Part shown: positions 8,383 to 16,277 of the stretch, piece by piece
Position numbering within the stretch: position 1 is the first letter of the stretch
Layout: every line of letters begins with the position of its first letter
Origin: Salinithrix halophila
GTDB lineage: Bacteria; Bacillota; Bacilli; Thermoactinomycetales; DSM-45169
Assembly (NCBI RefSeq): GCF_042650125.1
Contig: NZ_JBHSAP010000009.1
Span: 620,001-684,000, forward strand
DNA: 64,000 nucleotides
Direction: 5' to 3'
Notes under the pieces: model-generated
Databases searched by the model: none
What the model was told of the DNA's origin: nothing
What the model saw: only the letters and a program-made list of their open reading frames with translations
Made by a program: the position numbers and the translations under genes

Positions 8383-8472
8383 ATGGGCTACGGTTACGGA
8401 TATGGTTTCGGCCTTCGCCGCCTTCTGATCTTCCTGTTGGTTATCGCAACCATCTTCGCCCTCGTCTGTTAG
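8383..8472 (+). CDS. YjcZ-family sporulation micro-protein, copy 2
   Basis: Twenty-nine residues, MGYGYGYGFG followed by the same hydrophobic core as copy 1 with Ile to Val near the C-terminus. It has a strong AAAGGAGGTGGGATTC site. The nucleotide identity with copies 1 and 3 across the core is very high, indicating recent tandem duplication or gene conversion. Confidence 0.85.
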   Translation: MGYGYGYGFGLRRLLIFLLVIATIFALVC

Positions 8473-8497
8473 TAGAGGGGTCTCCATGACTCCGACT

Positions 8498-8548
8498 GAA
8501 AACTGCAGATTCATTCCGATGTAAAAGCCATATGAATCCGCAGTTTTC
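8498..8548. promoter_or_regulatory. Long hairpin between YjcZ copies 2 and 3
   Basis: Arms 8498-8514 and 8532-8548 pair over 17 positions with one mismatch (GAAAACTGC and GCAGTTTTC outer parts). There is only a weak T-run, so it may be a partial terminator or an mRNA-stabilising hairpin. Confidence 0.6.
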
Positions 8549-8616
8549 CATTCTTTCAACTAAGACCGAAACTTGCCTCCACAATCACCACTTTTTCAAC
8601 CTAAGGAGGGGTATTC

Positions 8617-8709
8617 ATGAGCTATGGATATGGGTATGGCTTCGGCCTTCGCCGCCTTCTGATCTTCCTGTTGGTTATCGCTACCATCTTTGCTTTGGTC
8701 TGCTATTAA
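8617..8709 (+). CDS. YjcZ-family sporulation micro-protein, copy 3
   Basis: Thirty residues, MSYGYGYGFG plus the shared hydrophobic core, ending CY instead of C. The start follows AAGGAGGGG. It closes the tandem array and is followed by a terminator. Families of this type are commonly multicopy in spore formers and expressed late in the mother cell; that timing is inferred. Confidence 0.85.
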   Translation: MSYGYGYGFGLRRLLIFLLVIATIFALVCY

Positions 8710-8722
8710 GCCCCGACGTGGG

Positions 8723-8760
8723 CCTTCCCGTCCCTGTTGCCCCGGGAGGGGCTTTTTTTT
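8723..8760 (+). terminator. Intrinsic terminator after the YjcZ array
   Basis: A GC-rich hairpin (CCTTCCCG with CGGGAGGGG) followed by eight T. Confidence 0.8.
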
Positions 8761-8803
8761 GGCAAAAGCAACCCTTCCGCTAGGCAGGCTACTACCTACT
8801 TCT

Positions 8804-9151
8804 TCAGGGTGTACGGAGGGCCTCCGCTAAGGCGCTCTTCTTGATGTGCCAATGGGAAGTGTTCCATACCGGTTCCCGGTTTTTAACCAGGATCGTTTGG
8901 GGAGACTGGTGCTTCACTCCGAGGTCCTCGGCAATTCGATTGGAGACATCCCGGGACTCGATCACCTTGATCTGTATGTAATCCACCTCTTCACTCGGAG
9001 AGTCGGCAGTGTAGGCTTGACATTCTTTCCAAGCATCCGCACTAACCGGGCATCGGGTACTGTGTTTCATGACCAACACCAGACGTTCATTGGATCGTTC
9101 CAGGATTTCTTTCCACTCATTCTCGGTCGTAATTTCTTTCCATTGAGCCAA
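8804..9151 (-). CDS. ytxJ: YtxJ-type bacillithiol system redox protein (monothiol bacilliredoxin)
   Basis: A thioredoxin-fold protein of 115 residues. The active-site stretch is KHSTRCPVSADAW, with a single Cys where thioredoxins have CxxC, as in YtxJ (BrxC). The cis-Pro region is HQSPQTILV. The TTG at 9151 is chosen because GAAGGAGTG lies 6 nt before it; upstream codons lack a site. YtxJ proteins resolve bacillithiol mixed disulfides in the cytoplasm, so its presence implies the cell uses bacillithiol. Confidence 0.9.
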   Translation of the reverse strand: MAQWKEITTENEWKEILERSNERLVLVMKHSTRCPVSADAWKECQAYTADSPSEEVDYIQIKVIESRDVSNRIAEDLGVKHQSPQTILVKNREPVWNTSHWHIKKSALAEALRTP

Positions 9152-9305
9152 CGTTTTCACTCCTTCACTGTTAAAACCCATTAAATGTCTTTTGTAAATC
9201 GACAGCCTCCTGGACAGCAGAAGAATTCAACCGAACCGGGAAACAATCGTTACCGTCTCGTATTATCATATCTTATTTTACCCTTCGCTTCAGCCTGAAT
9301 GACAA

Positions 9306-9328
9306 AACAAAAACCCCTGAGGGGGTTC
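9306..9328 (-). terminator. Intrinsic terminator of the rsfA-like gene
   Basis: AACCCC (9312-9317) / GGGGTT (9322-9327) with TTTGTTTTG after it on the minus strand. The stem overlaps the stop codon. Confidence 0.8.
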
Positions 9329-9761
9329 AGAGATGCTGCAACCTTGGTTTGGGATTTTTCTTATTCATCAGGCTGACCAAAAGATTGTATTCTTCCAAAA
9401 GCATTAGTTCAAAAAATTTCATCTCCTGCCGGAGTTTCCTGTTCTCTCGAAGGAGATCCCCCAATTGGGTCTGCCCCTCCTGAATCGTGTTTTCTAGTTG
9501 ACGAATCTTTTCTTTCAGAGCCATTTGTTCCTGCTCTAGTTCTAACCACTTTTTTGGCCGTGTTGAGTGAGTCGTCATTTCTTCACGTCGTCCGACTAAT
9601 CTTTTCCATCGATTTAAACAATCATCCTCACTTCTTACCATTTTGTTCGCGACAAAAGCAAACGTCTGACCTCGCGGGAATCCCTTTTTTTTGCAGGAAG
9701 CCACCAGGGAAAGTAGCTTCCTGTCCTCCTCGGTAGTCCAGGCACGGGACAAGCTATGCAC
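9327..9761 (-). CDS. RsfA-family prespore-specific regulator, copy A
   Basis: A 144-residue protein with an N-terminal Myb/SANT-like DNA-binding domain (AWTTEEDRKLLSLV ... RSEDDCLNRWKRLVG) and a long coiled coil (about residues 70-135) rich in Glu, Lys, Gln and Leu. This is the RsfA layout; B. subtilis RsfA tunes sigma-F-dependent genes in the forespore. It lies directly downstream of a second, longer paralogue in the same orientation, with only 30 nt between them. Whether the two form heteromers through their coiled coils is an open inference. Confidence 0.85.
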   Translation of the reverse strand: MHSLSRAWTTEEDRKLLSLVASCKKKGFPRGQTFAFVANKMVRSEDDCLNRWKRLVGRREEMTTHSTRPKKWLELEQEQMALKEKIRQLENTIQEGQTQLGDLLRENRKLRQEMKFFELMLLEEYNLLVSLMNKKNPKPRLQHL

Positions 9762-9791
9762 CCTCTTCCTGTTGCCGACTGTAAGGTTATT

Positions 9792-10370
9792 TTATGAATT
9801 CGTCTCTTGTTTCGTATCCACCGCTGTCCCGCTTTTCTCATAATCCACTTTCTCCGTACCGAACTCTTCTCCCTCCGGCATTTCCTCTTTCATTGAACGG
9901 GCGGTCTCCAACATCTTCACCAGGGTGGAATAACGATCCTTGATTTCTGTCTGGAAATTTTGGAACGCTTCCCATTCCTCTTTCAACCGTCGGTTTTCCT
10001 GGGCGATATCACGTAGAGCTCGTTCTTTCGCCTTCCGATCTACTTCCAGACGATGAAGATGCTCCCGGCTCTTCCGATACTCATCCTCGAAGGTTTTCAA
10101 ATAACGAACCACATCTTTTAGAGAAAAGGGAGGCTCTTGTTTTCGTTTTAGCTGGCTGACCACCCGCTGTTTTTTCGCCATCTGGAATGCTTCCGCTTCT
10201 CTCTTTCGTACCACAGCGTTCCAGCGAAAACCGCAGGCCCCGGGAGTTCGACCGATTTTTCGGGACACTTTCTCAAAGGCATCCAGTTGATTGCCTCCCT
10301 CACGGACCGCTTGCAGAACCGTCTCGGCCAGCAGCTGATCCTCCTCATCTGTCCAACAACGCCCTTTCAT
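9792..10370 (-). CDS. RsfA-family prespore-specific regulator, copy B
   Basis: A 192-residue RsfA paralogue. The SANT-like domain is CWTDEEDQLLAETVLQAV ... GRTPGACGFRWNAVVRK, followed by a linker and a coiled coil (about residues 95-165), then an acidic, polar tail. The start ATG follows AAAGGAGGGGTCGGG. It is the first gene of a two-gene unit with copy A and is likely co-transcribed with it. Confidence 0.85.
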   Translation of the reverse strand: MKGRCWTDEEDQLLAETVLQAVREGGNQLDAFEKVSRKIGRTPGACGFRWNAVVRKREAEAFQMAKKQRVVSQLKRKQEPPFSLKDVVRYLKTFEDEYRKSREHLHRLEVDRKAKERALRDIAQENRRLKEEWEAFQNFQTEIKDRYSTLVKMLETARSMKEEMPEGEEFGTEKVDYEKSGTAVDTKQETNS

Positions 10371-10679
10371 CCCGACCCCTCCTTTAACCCAATCTATCGT
10401 GAGATGTGCGGTAATACGAGTAGGTGATGGTCGATCTGCCTTTCGAGGTTATTTTATGGCACAGCCCAGCAAGTGTGCCTGTTATTCACAGATTTGTTTA
10501 TGCTATGTTCAAAGTCACAGGAACCATAAAGACATTGACTCCTTGGTTTCGACACGCGGTAAGGTGGTATTGGTTCTTCGTACGGAAATAGTTTCCATGC
10601 CAATGCGAACGGTTTCCCTATTTCATCATGTCCGATAAAATAGAAGTATCGACCATTGAAATTCGAAAGGAGTTATCCA
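10371..10679. other. Intergenic region before the RRNPP-type regulator
   Basis: About 310 bases without a convincing gene. It must hold divergent promoters for the rsfA-like pair and the regulator. A TAAAAT at about 10637-10642 could be a -10 element, but I see no matching -35 consensus. Confidence 0.5.
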
Positions 10680-12017
10680 GTGAACCAATTGAATATTCAC
10701 GAAATCGGTGAAATCATACGTAAAATCAGAAAAGAACGCGGGTTTCGACTGGAAGATTTAGCAGACGTGAACATTTCCCCCGCTACAATCAGCAATATTG
10801 AGCGGGGTGTCGCTCATGTTAAGCAGGATAAGCTGATTTATTTGTTAGAAAAGTTAGACATTTCCATGGACATGCTTCCGCAAATTTTGCAACGGGAACA
10901 ACAAGAGCAAAAAGACCTCAAATTTCGCCTAACAGCGGCAGAATCTCTGGAGCGAATGGGACAGTCGGAGCAGGCGCTTGTTCTGCTCAACGATATGGAA
11001 CTGGCCGATAACCATCTTTACGCCCCCACATGGCATTGGTTAAGAGGGGGTTGCTATTTATTTCTGAGAAAACTTCAAAAAGCGGAAAGGGAACTATCCA
11101 CTGCCGTTCGGCTTTCAAGTCAGAATCAGCCAACCAAAACGGACAACATCGAAGCCTATAGTTTCAGTGACCTAAGTTTGGTCAGCTATTATCAGAATGA
11201 TTTGCAACAAGCGATCTACTACGTTGAAAGGGGGTTAGAGGCCTATACACCCGAGGGCGGACGAAAGGTCGTGAAATACCTATTGCTTCGGAACAAAGCC
11301 ATTTATCTGGAGCGCTTGGGGAGGATTGTTGAGGCTCTGACCGTAGTACAGGATGTATGGAACGAGCTGGCACAGATCGAACAGGAGGAGACCGTTCTAA
11401 CTTTTTATTGGCTGAGAGCCGAATTGCTTAGGAAAAGCGGTTCGTTGGAAGAAGCGATCCAATATGCTCAGGAGGGAATCGATCGAGCCGGTCTTAACTA
11501 CGATTACAAAATGACCTTTGATTTATGGAGTGTCCTTGGCAGTATTTATACCACTCAGCAGGATTGGGAAAAAGCGGAGACTTGCTTTAACATCGCTATG
11601 GGGATCCCCAAAAAATTAGTCAGCGAAAACCGGTTTATCCGAAATTTGATCCACTTAGGGCGTTTATACATGGAGCAAAAAAAATGGGATCAAGCAGAAC
11701 AACAATTGACCCTGTCCATTCGTGAAGCAGAAAAGTCAGATTCCGCCGCTTACCTGACGGATGCTTTGCTCGCCGCCGGAAAACTCTACTATTTACAGGG
11801 AGAGACAGAGAAGGCTATCCCCCACTACCGTCGAGCAGCCGAAATAGCCCAAAGACGTCGATACAAAGAAAAAGAGTATCAAGCATGGTACCACTTAGCC
11901 AAATGCTGGAGAGAGAATAACGAACAGGAATTCAGACATTGCACAGAAAATATGTATAGAGTACAAGACGAGAGATATAAAGAAAAAGAAGCGGGTGATT
12001 TTCATGAAGGTTGGTAA
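10680..12017 (+). CDS. RRNPP-type quorum-sensing regulator (XRE helix-turn-helix plus TPR)
   Basis: A 445-residue cytoplasmic regulator. Residues 8-65 form an XRE-type helix-turn-helix (GEIIRKIRKERGFRLEDLAD ... SPATISNIERG). The rest is a solenoid of tetratricopeptide repeats; clear ones include WEKAETCFNIAM, WDQAEQQLTLSI and TEKAIPHYRRAAEIA. This domain order and length match NprR and other RRNPP proteins, which bind re-imported peptide pheromones. The GTG at 10680 is used because AAAGGAG stands 7 nt before it; a TTG at 10656 has no site. Its 3' end overlaps by 14 nt a short gene for an exported peptide, as in rap-phr and nprR-nprX pairs. DNA targets are unknown. Confidence 0.85.
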   Translation: MNQLNIHEIGEIIRKIRKERGFRLEDLADVNISPATISNIERGVAHVKQDKLIYLLEKLDISMDMLPQILQREQQEQKDLKFRLTAAESLERMGQSEQALVLLNDMELADNHLYAPTWHWLRGGCYLFLRKLQKAERELSTAVRLSSQNQPTKTDNIEAYSFSDLSLVSYYQNDLQQAIYYVERGLEAYTPEGGRKVVKYLLLRNKAIYLERLGRIVEALTVVQDVWNELAQIEQEETVLTFYWLRAELLRKSGSLEEAIQYAQEGIDRAGLNYDYKMTFDLWSVLGSIYTTQQDWEKAETCFNIAMGIPKKLVSENRFIRNLIHLGRLYMEQKKWDQAEQQLTLSIREAEKSDSAAYLTDALLAAGKLYYLQGETEKAIPHYRRAAEIAQRRRYKEKEYQAWYHLAKCWRENNEQEFRHCTENMYRVQDERYKEKEAGDFHEGW

Positions 12018-12144
12018 GCTATTCATCATCACCACCCTGACCCTGTCCATTTTCGGTCTACTGACCGGTATTTGGACCCATACTTCCCCTCAACCTGACA
12101 CAGTTCATGTCATAGAATTGGCGGATAGTGAGCCAGGACGTTAA
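12004..12144 (+). CDS. Candidate Phr/NprX-like signalling propeptide
   Basis: A 46-residue peptide: two lysines at the N-terminus, a hydrophobic stretch LFIITTLTLSIFGLLTGIW, then a hydrophilic tail PDTVHVIELADSEPGR. That is the form of secreted RRNPP propeptides, which are exported and trimmed to a 5-10 residue C-terminal signal. The ATG lies inside the last codons of the regulator gene, in another frame, so the pair is translationally coupled. Which tail residues form the mature signal cannot be told from sequence. A chance membrane peptide is the alternative, but position and architecture favour a pheromone. Confidence 0.65.
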   Translation: MKVGKLFIITTLTLSIFGLLTGIWTHTSPQPDTVHVIELADSEPGR

Positions 12145-12296
12145 TCAAATAGACGTTGTTCGATATAAAAAGCCGAGGTTCATGAACGCCCCCCGGCCTA
12201 ACAACGTTTCATATCACCGCTTTCGGAAGCAGAGTCTACCCATCGACAATTTCAGGCTCTTCGCTTCCGATTTTCATTTTTCAAACCTTCGGCTCC

Positions 12297-12680
12297 TCAA
12301 CAAAACTGGGGAAGCGGGCAGATTCCAAGCCCCAATCTTGACACCTTTCCCGGCTCCACTCGAGCAGGCTCCTCGGGCAGTTCCCTCAGACACCCGTGAA
12401 GCCATTCAATCACCTTGGCTACATCCACCTCGTCTCTGAGGGGGAGAGAGGGTGTGAGGTAACCGATTGCCGTCACGGCCAATTTACGGGCTCCCCTCAC
12501 CTTGCCTCGTTCTAATTGATGCATGATCGCAGCCACTTGAATCAGGCCATGGTAGAAATCGTTATGTCGCTCAGTCTGCCATAGCTCTTCCAGCACTTCG
12601 TGGGCCTCCCAATATTCTCCCGCATGGTAGCGGCGAAAAAAATCAAGATAGAGAGGCTGGTACTTCCGGTATACGGTCAT
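12297..12680 (-). CDS. DUF309 domain-containing protein
   Basis: A 127-residue protein with the DUF309 pattern: EYWEAHEVLEELW near the start and GLIQVAAIMHQLERGKVRGA in the middle. The conserved His residues suggest a metal or acid-base site, but the function of the family is unknown. The ATG at 12680 has GAGGGGAG 7 nt before it; a longer frame upstream does not. It converges with the propeptide gene; the 150 bases between them hold nothing I recognise. Confidence 0.9.
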   Translation of the reverse strand: MTVYRKYQPLYLDFFRRYHAGEYWEAHEVLEELWQTERHNDFYHGLIQVAAIMHQLERGKVRGARKLAVTAIGYLTPSLPLRDEVDVAKVIEWLHGCLRELPEEPARVEPGKVSRLGLGICPLPQFC

Positions 12681-12914
12681 GACAATTCTCCCCTCCAACA
12701 CATCCCATACACTTCCCAAATGATTCCCTGACCAGGTAAGTCCCCCGCTTCCTTGGCCCAAGAATGAGGAACCCCGAATCACTCATCCGTCAATAAGCAT
12801 ACGGCTTTTTTTAAAGATAGGTTTGAACCGATGAGATGCCGGGAAAAGTCGAAATACAAACAAAAAAGAAAAGACCAGGCAACTACCTGGCCACATGAAA
12901 GAGGGTCAAGATTA

Positions 12915-13037
12915 AGGAGTTAAGAAGCGTGGTAGCGTGACATGCTCCCGTCTCCAAACGGGAGCTTTTCGCTTCATTGAGCGAACTCTCCACGATGGCT
13001 TCGTCAAAGCCTCAGCAAGGAGGTCAACCTCGCTGAC
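12915..13037 (-). ncRNA. Stand-alone omegaRNA-like structured RNA without tnpB
   Basis: On the minus strand, just downstream of a good promoter, four hairpins follow one another: about 13013-13035, GGCTT/AAGCC (12997-13011), TTCGCT/AGCGAA (12968-12985) and GCTCCCGT/ACGGGAGC (12944-12965). The last is followed after 2 nt by GTCACG (12936-12941). The last three hairpins, their order, and GTCACG 2-3 nt after the final stem match the 3' end of the tnpB element at 2499-2587. There is no tnpB reading frame here. It is either a solitary guide-RNA scaffold or a relic of an IS right end. RNA ends are estimates. Confidence 0.5.
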
Positions 13038-13043
13038 AAATTC

Positions 13044-13072
13044 ATTATACCACAATGTTCGAAATTTGTCGA
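13044..13072 (-). promoter_or_regulatory. Sigma-A-type promoter for the omegaRNA-like RNA
   Basis: On the minus strand TCGACA (13067-13072), a 17-nt spacer and a perfect TATAAT (13044-13049). There is no protein-coding gene immediately downstream, which supports a non-coding transcript. It is flanked by an AT-rich stretch at 13070-13110. Confidence 0.7.
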
Positions 13073-13154
13073 TGTATGGCTTTATTTTTTTTGAACATTT
13101 GCTTTACATATTTCAACAAGATGCTGGCGGTATTTCATCTTTGATTTCCGCCAG

Positions 13155-13862
13155 TTACCCCTTGGACCAAACCCGCCGGATCACTTCGGCGAAGGCGGGT
13201 TTAGCCCGATTTTCCCGCTTTTGGGCACGCATAGCACGCTTGAACTGATTCCGCGCTCGACTTCCGGCGTTGTTAACCAAAGCTGTCTGCAAATGGTCAG
13301 TCTCGATCCCATCTTCGCAGATCCGGGTTACCAATTTGGCAAACAGCTCATAGAACCGGATATCCTCCATGGGGTAGCGAACAGCGATCTCAAGGTGAAG
13401 AAGCGCCTGTCGGGCTCGATTCGTCCGAGTGTATATCTCTGCTAGTAGAACATGGGCAAAGGCATCCTGCGGGTTGATCGCTAATCCGTTGAGAAGATGG
13501 GTTTCAGCCATGGCCAATTTTTCTTCCTGGAACAGCAGAAAATGGCCGAGCTCCCTGTAGGCCAAGCTACTATCCGGATGCTCCTCCAACGCCCGCATAT
13601 AAGCAGCTCTGGCTTCCGCCACCTTTCCCATTCTCTTCAGAATCTCTGCATTCAACATTAGGCCTTCCCCGTGGAAGGGATCATGTTCCAACAGTTCTTC
13701 AACGGCATTCAAAGCCTCAGCAAATTTCTTTTTTTCGAGCTTATTGCGTACCAATTCATAACATTGCGTCAGATTGGCGTCCATTTCCGCATCCCTGGGA
13801 TACGGGAGTCGCTTTTCCGGGTATGAGGCTTCCATCTTTTCCACCGTCCCCGATCCGGTCAT
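13155..13862 (-). CDS. TPR-repeat protein
   Basis: A 235-residue soluble protein with tandem tetratricopeptide repeats over about residues 30-165 (AEALNAVEELLEHDPFHGEG, VAEARAAYMRALEEHPDSS and AETHLLNGLAINPQDA are recognisable turns). The C-terminal ~70 residues are basic. Start ATG at 13862 follows GAAGGGGGAATC. TPRs indicate a protein-protein scaffold; no partner can be named from context. Confidence 0.8.
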   Translation of the reverse strand: MTGSGTVEKMEASYPEKRLPYPRDAEMDANLTQCYELVRNKLEKKKFAEALNAVEELLEHDPFHGEGLMLNAEILKRMGKVAEARAAYMRALEEHPDSSLAYRELGHFLLFQEEKLAMAETHLLNGLAINPQDAFAHVLLAEIYTRTNRARQALLHLEIAVRYPMEDIRFYELFAKLVTRICEDGIETDHLQTALVNNAGSRARNQFKRAMRAQKRENRAKPAFAEVIRRVWSKG

Positions 13863-13983
13863 CTCGATTCCCCCTTCTCTTACTTCCATGCAGGAAAACC
13901 TTTGAGGCACCGATCCATCACCGATTTGATTTTATCGTATTCGACATATTTTGTCACGTTTTTTCGACAAGATACGCATGAAT

Positions 13984-14010
13984 AAAGGCGGAGTCAGACA
14001 CTCCGCCTTT
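13984..14010. terminator. Bidirectional intrinsic terminator
   Basis: Perfect arms AAAGGCGGAGT (13984-13994) and ACTCCGCCTTT (14000-14010). It serves the DUF3907 gene on the minus strand. Confidence 0.85.
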
Positions 14011-14034
14011 CATCGTTTGTATATCCTCAGCCCG

Positions 14035-14550
14035 TTACGTAGTACTGATCCGCGGCTTTTGCATACGGATACGGGTAATGTAGTCCGTCTCATAATATTC
14101 CAGTTCATCCCTAAGGACTTCGAAGTGCTTAGACAGGCTGAAGGTGATTTTCTTGAGGGAGTCGGGCGGTTCCTGCCGGAATTGAATGGCGTCATGATTG
14201 GTGTAGGAGTATCGGCCGTCCTCTTCGTAGACCTCGTTTTTGGGATAGTAGAAATTATGGATACAGGTGTGAACGATCTCATTCAGCACCCTTTCCGCGA
14301 AATCTTCGTTGAACTTGGCCCTTCGCAGGACAAGGCTCACCTTTTCATATCCCTGTTCACAAGAGACCAAAAGACGCCTGAGGTCCGACAGATAATCTTT
14401 CAGATATTGTTTCTGTCCCTCCCCATTCTCCCCTTCTTCCAACAAATTTTGGATATTCGTGGAATTCAGGAACTCCTCCAACACCTGGTTCGTCTCCGAC
14501 AGCTTATTCCGGGTCAGTTTACACAGATCTTTCGTTTGCTCATGAGGCAT
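14035..14550 (-). CDS. DUF3907 (YpuI-like) family protein
   Basis: A 171-residue acidic, mostly helical protein. It fits the uncharacterised YpuI/DUF3907 family of Bacillales (recognised by length and general sequence, so moderately sure). The ATG at 14550 is chosen; the open frame extends further upstream, but the extra residues are basic and low-complexity and no better site is seen. Tyr-rich segments (IHNFYYPKNEVYEEDGRYSY) stand out. Function unknown. Confidence 0.65.
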   Translation of the reverse strand: MPHEQTKDLCKLTRNKLSETNQVLEEFLNSTNIQNLLEEGENGEGQKQYLKDYLSDLRRLLVSCEQGYEKVSLVLRRAKFNEDFAERVLNEIVHTCIHNFYYPKNEVYEEDGRYSYTNHDAIQFRQEPPDSLKKITFSLSKHFEVLRDELEYYETDYITRIRMQKPRISTT

Positions 14551-14660
14551 GCCCTTTGAGTACCCCCTTGAATTTACAACCTGGCTCTCGGAAATCCATT
14601 GCCAGTATAGCATGCTTCTAGAAAAAGCGTCGACTCCCCCCTGCCTGGATACAGTCCTTC

Positions 14661-15848
14661 CTATCCTTCTCTTCCCTCTCTTTCTCCAGAACTCTCTTTT
14701 ATACCGCAGTTCCGATTTTCGCATACCGCTACAATCCCTCGGAAAAAACGGGAAACAGACTCTGTCAAGAATTCCGCTCCCCGTTTCTGGGCCTCCTTTA
14801 GAGGGACAGGGCCCGGTACAAGGGTATATACCGCTTGAATTCCCTCCTCTTCCAACCTGTGCGCACCTTCACCGATGAAACCGGTGAAAGCGATGGCGGG
14901 TGTTCGGTACCGGACGGCAAGACGACCCACTCCGACAGGGGCTTTACCGCGCAAAGATTGACTGTCAATCTGCCCCTCTCCGGTAATGATCAGGTCGGCT
15001 GTGGCAATTTTCTGCTCCAGATGGATCCGATCTGCCAACAGGTTAAAACCGGACTGAAGGAGAGCCCCGCACGCGGCAACCAGCGCTGCTCCCAGTCCAC
15101 CCGCCGCTCCCCCGCCTGCCTGCGTGCCAACGTCGCTTCCGACCGCCGTCCCCAGGAGACGGGCATAGTTTTCCATTCCTCTCTCCAGCCTCTCTACCAT
15201 TCCGGGATCAGCCCCTTTCTGGGGCCCAAAAATCCTCGCCGCTCCCGCGGGACCGAGCAGAGGATTGTCTACGTCCACGGCGGCGATGATCCTCGTTTCC
15301 CAAAGCCGGGAATCTAAACGAGAGAGATCGATCTGAAAGACTTGTTCCAGGGCCTGTCCTCCAAGGAGAACTTCTCGCCCATCCTTGTCCAAAATACGAC
15401 CACCAAGAGCCTGGAGAAAACCAATCCCTCCATCCACTACGGCACTCCCCCCCAAACCGATCAGGATTTCCTTCGGTTTCAGATCGAGAGCAGCACGGAG
15501 GAGTTCTCCGGTACCCCGGGAAGTGGCTACCCAAGGGTTTCGCTTCTCTTCCGGTATCAGGGGGAGACCCGAGGCAGCAGCCGCTTCCATCACGATGGTT
15601 CCACCAGGCAAGACTCCCAAAATCGATTCTACCGGATCCCCCAATGGCCCTGTCACCCTTCGGATTATTTTTTTACCTCCCTGTACAGCTAGGAAGGCAT
15701 CAACGGTACCCTCCCCTCCATCCGCAAGAGCCACCTGTTCGATTACAGCATGGGGCAAAACCCGCCGAATGCCCTTCTGAATCGCTTGACCCGCTTCGGT
15801 GCTCGTCATGCTTCCCTTGAATGAATCGGGGGCCACTAGTATTTTCAC
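14661..15848 (-). CDS. Glycerate kinase (GarK/GlxK family)
   Basis: ATP-dependent glycerate kinase, 395 residues, slightly longer than usual because of a Glu/Arg-rich tail. The start VKILVAPDSFKGSMT is diagnostic, followed by ADGGEGTVDAF, the Gly-rich LIGLGGSAVVDGGIG and ITGEGQIDSQSLRGKAPVGV. GTG at 15848 is used: GGGAGAG lies about 9 nt before it and the family N-terminus starts exactly there. The enzyme makes 2-phosphoglycerate from glycerate. It is alone on its transcript, so the glycerate source is not evident. Confidence 0.95.
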   Translation of the reverse strand: MKILVAPDSFKGSMTSTEAGQAIQKGIRRVLPHAVIEQVALADGGEGTVDAFLAVQGGKKIIRRVTGPLGDPVESILGVLPGGTIVMEAAAASGLPLIPEEKRNPWVATSRGTGELLRAALDLKPKEILIGLGGSAVVDGGIGFLQALGGRILDKDGREVLLGGQALEQVFQIDLSRLDSRLWETRIIAAVDVDNPLLGPAGAARIFGPQKGADPGMVERLERGMENYARLLGTAVGSDVGTQAGGGAAGGLGAALVAACGALLQSGFNLLADRIHLEQKIATADLIITGEGQIDSQSLRGKAPVGVGRLAVRYRTPAIAFTGFIGEGAHRLEEEGIQAVYTLVPGPVPLKEAQKRGAEFLTESVSRFFRGIVAVCENRNCGIKESSGEREGREG

Positions 15849-15951
15849 GTTTTTCTCTCTCCCTTCCGCACCGGGAATCCTTGGAGGCCGATCCGCTAAA
15901 ACCATATTGGCCCCGCCGTAGGAAACGGGGGGCCGGTTAAAACCGATTCGG

Positions 15952-16134
15952 TCAATGATAGGGCGGACGATGATGGTGTTTGATCGCCTGCTCAATAATT
16001 TCGCTCAGATCCTCCCGGTTCAACAATCGAATATCCGGGACGATCACTTCAGATTCCAGCTCCTCCTTCCGGAGTAGCTCGTACAGATCAGGGGAGACAG
16101 TCAGAACCAGGGTGGAGAGTTTCATCGTTTCCAC
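15952..16134 (-). CDS. Small hypothetical protein, about 60 residues
   Basis: A short protein ending in a His-rich tail (IKHHHRPPYH). GAGAGGTG precedes a cluster of possible starts; the GTG at 16134 has the best spacing, the ATG at 16140 is closer to the site. It contains LLRKEELESEVIVPDIRLLNRED. No family is recognised. It may be co-transcribed with the glycerate kinase gene 100 nt downstream. Confidence 0.5.
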   Translation of the reverse strand: METMKLSTLVLTVSPDLYELLRKEELESEVIVPDIRLLNREDLSEIIEQAIKHHHRPPYH

Positions 16135-16248
16135 GGCCATCACCTCTCAGGGAGAGAATGGGATCCGACGTGCAATTTGCGATGTCCCTTTCTTCTTATA
16201 TTATGATTCGACCACTCCCCCTATTGTCAATCCGAGACACCCAAAAGC

Positions 16249-16277
16249 AAAAAAGGCGGGGGTTATCGCCCCCCACC
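16249..16277 (-). terminator. Intrinsic terminator of the CoA-binding protein gene
   Basis: On the minus strand GGGGGCGATAACCCCC then GCCTTTTTTGC. It overlaps the end of the gene. Confidence 0.75.

Noticed and set aside
13951..14559. A 202-codon plus-strand frame
   Set aside because: It lies entirely antisense to the DUF3907 gene, which has proper protein features; the plus frame has none.
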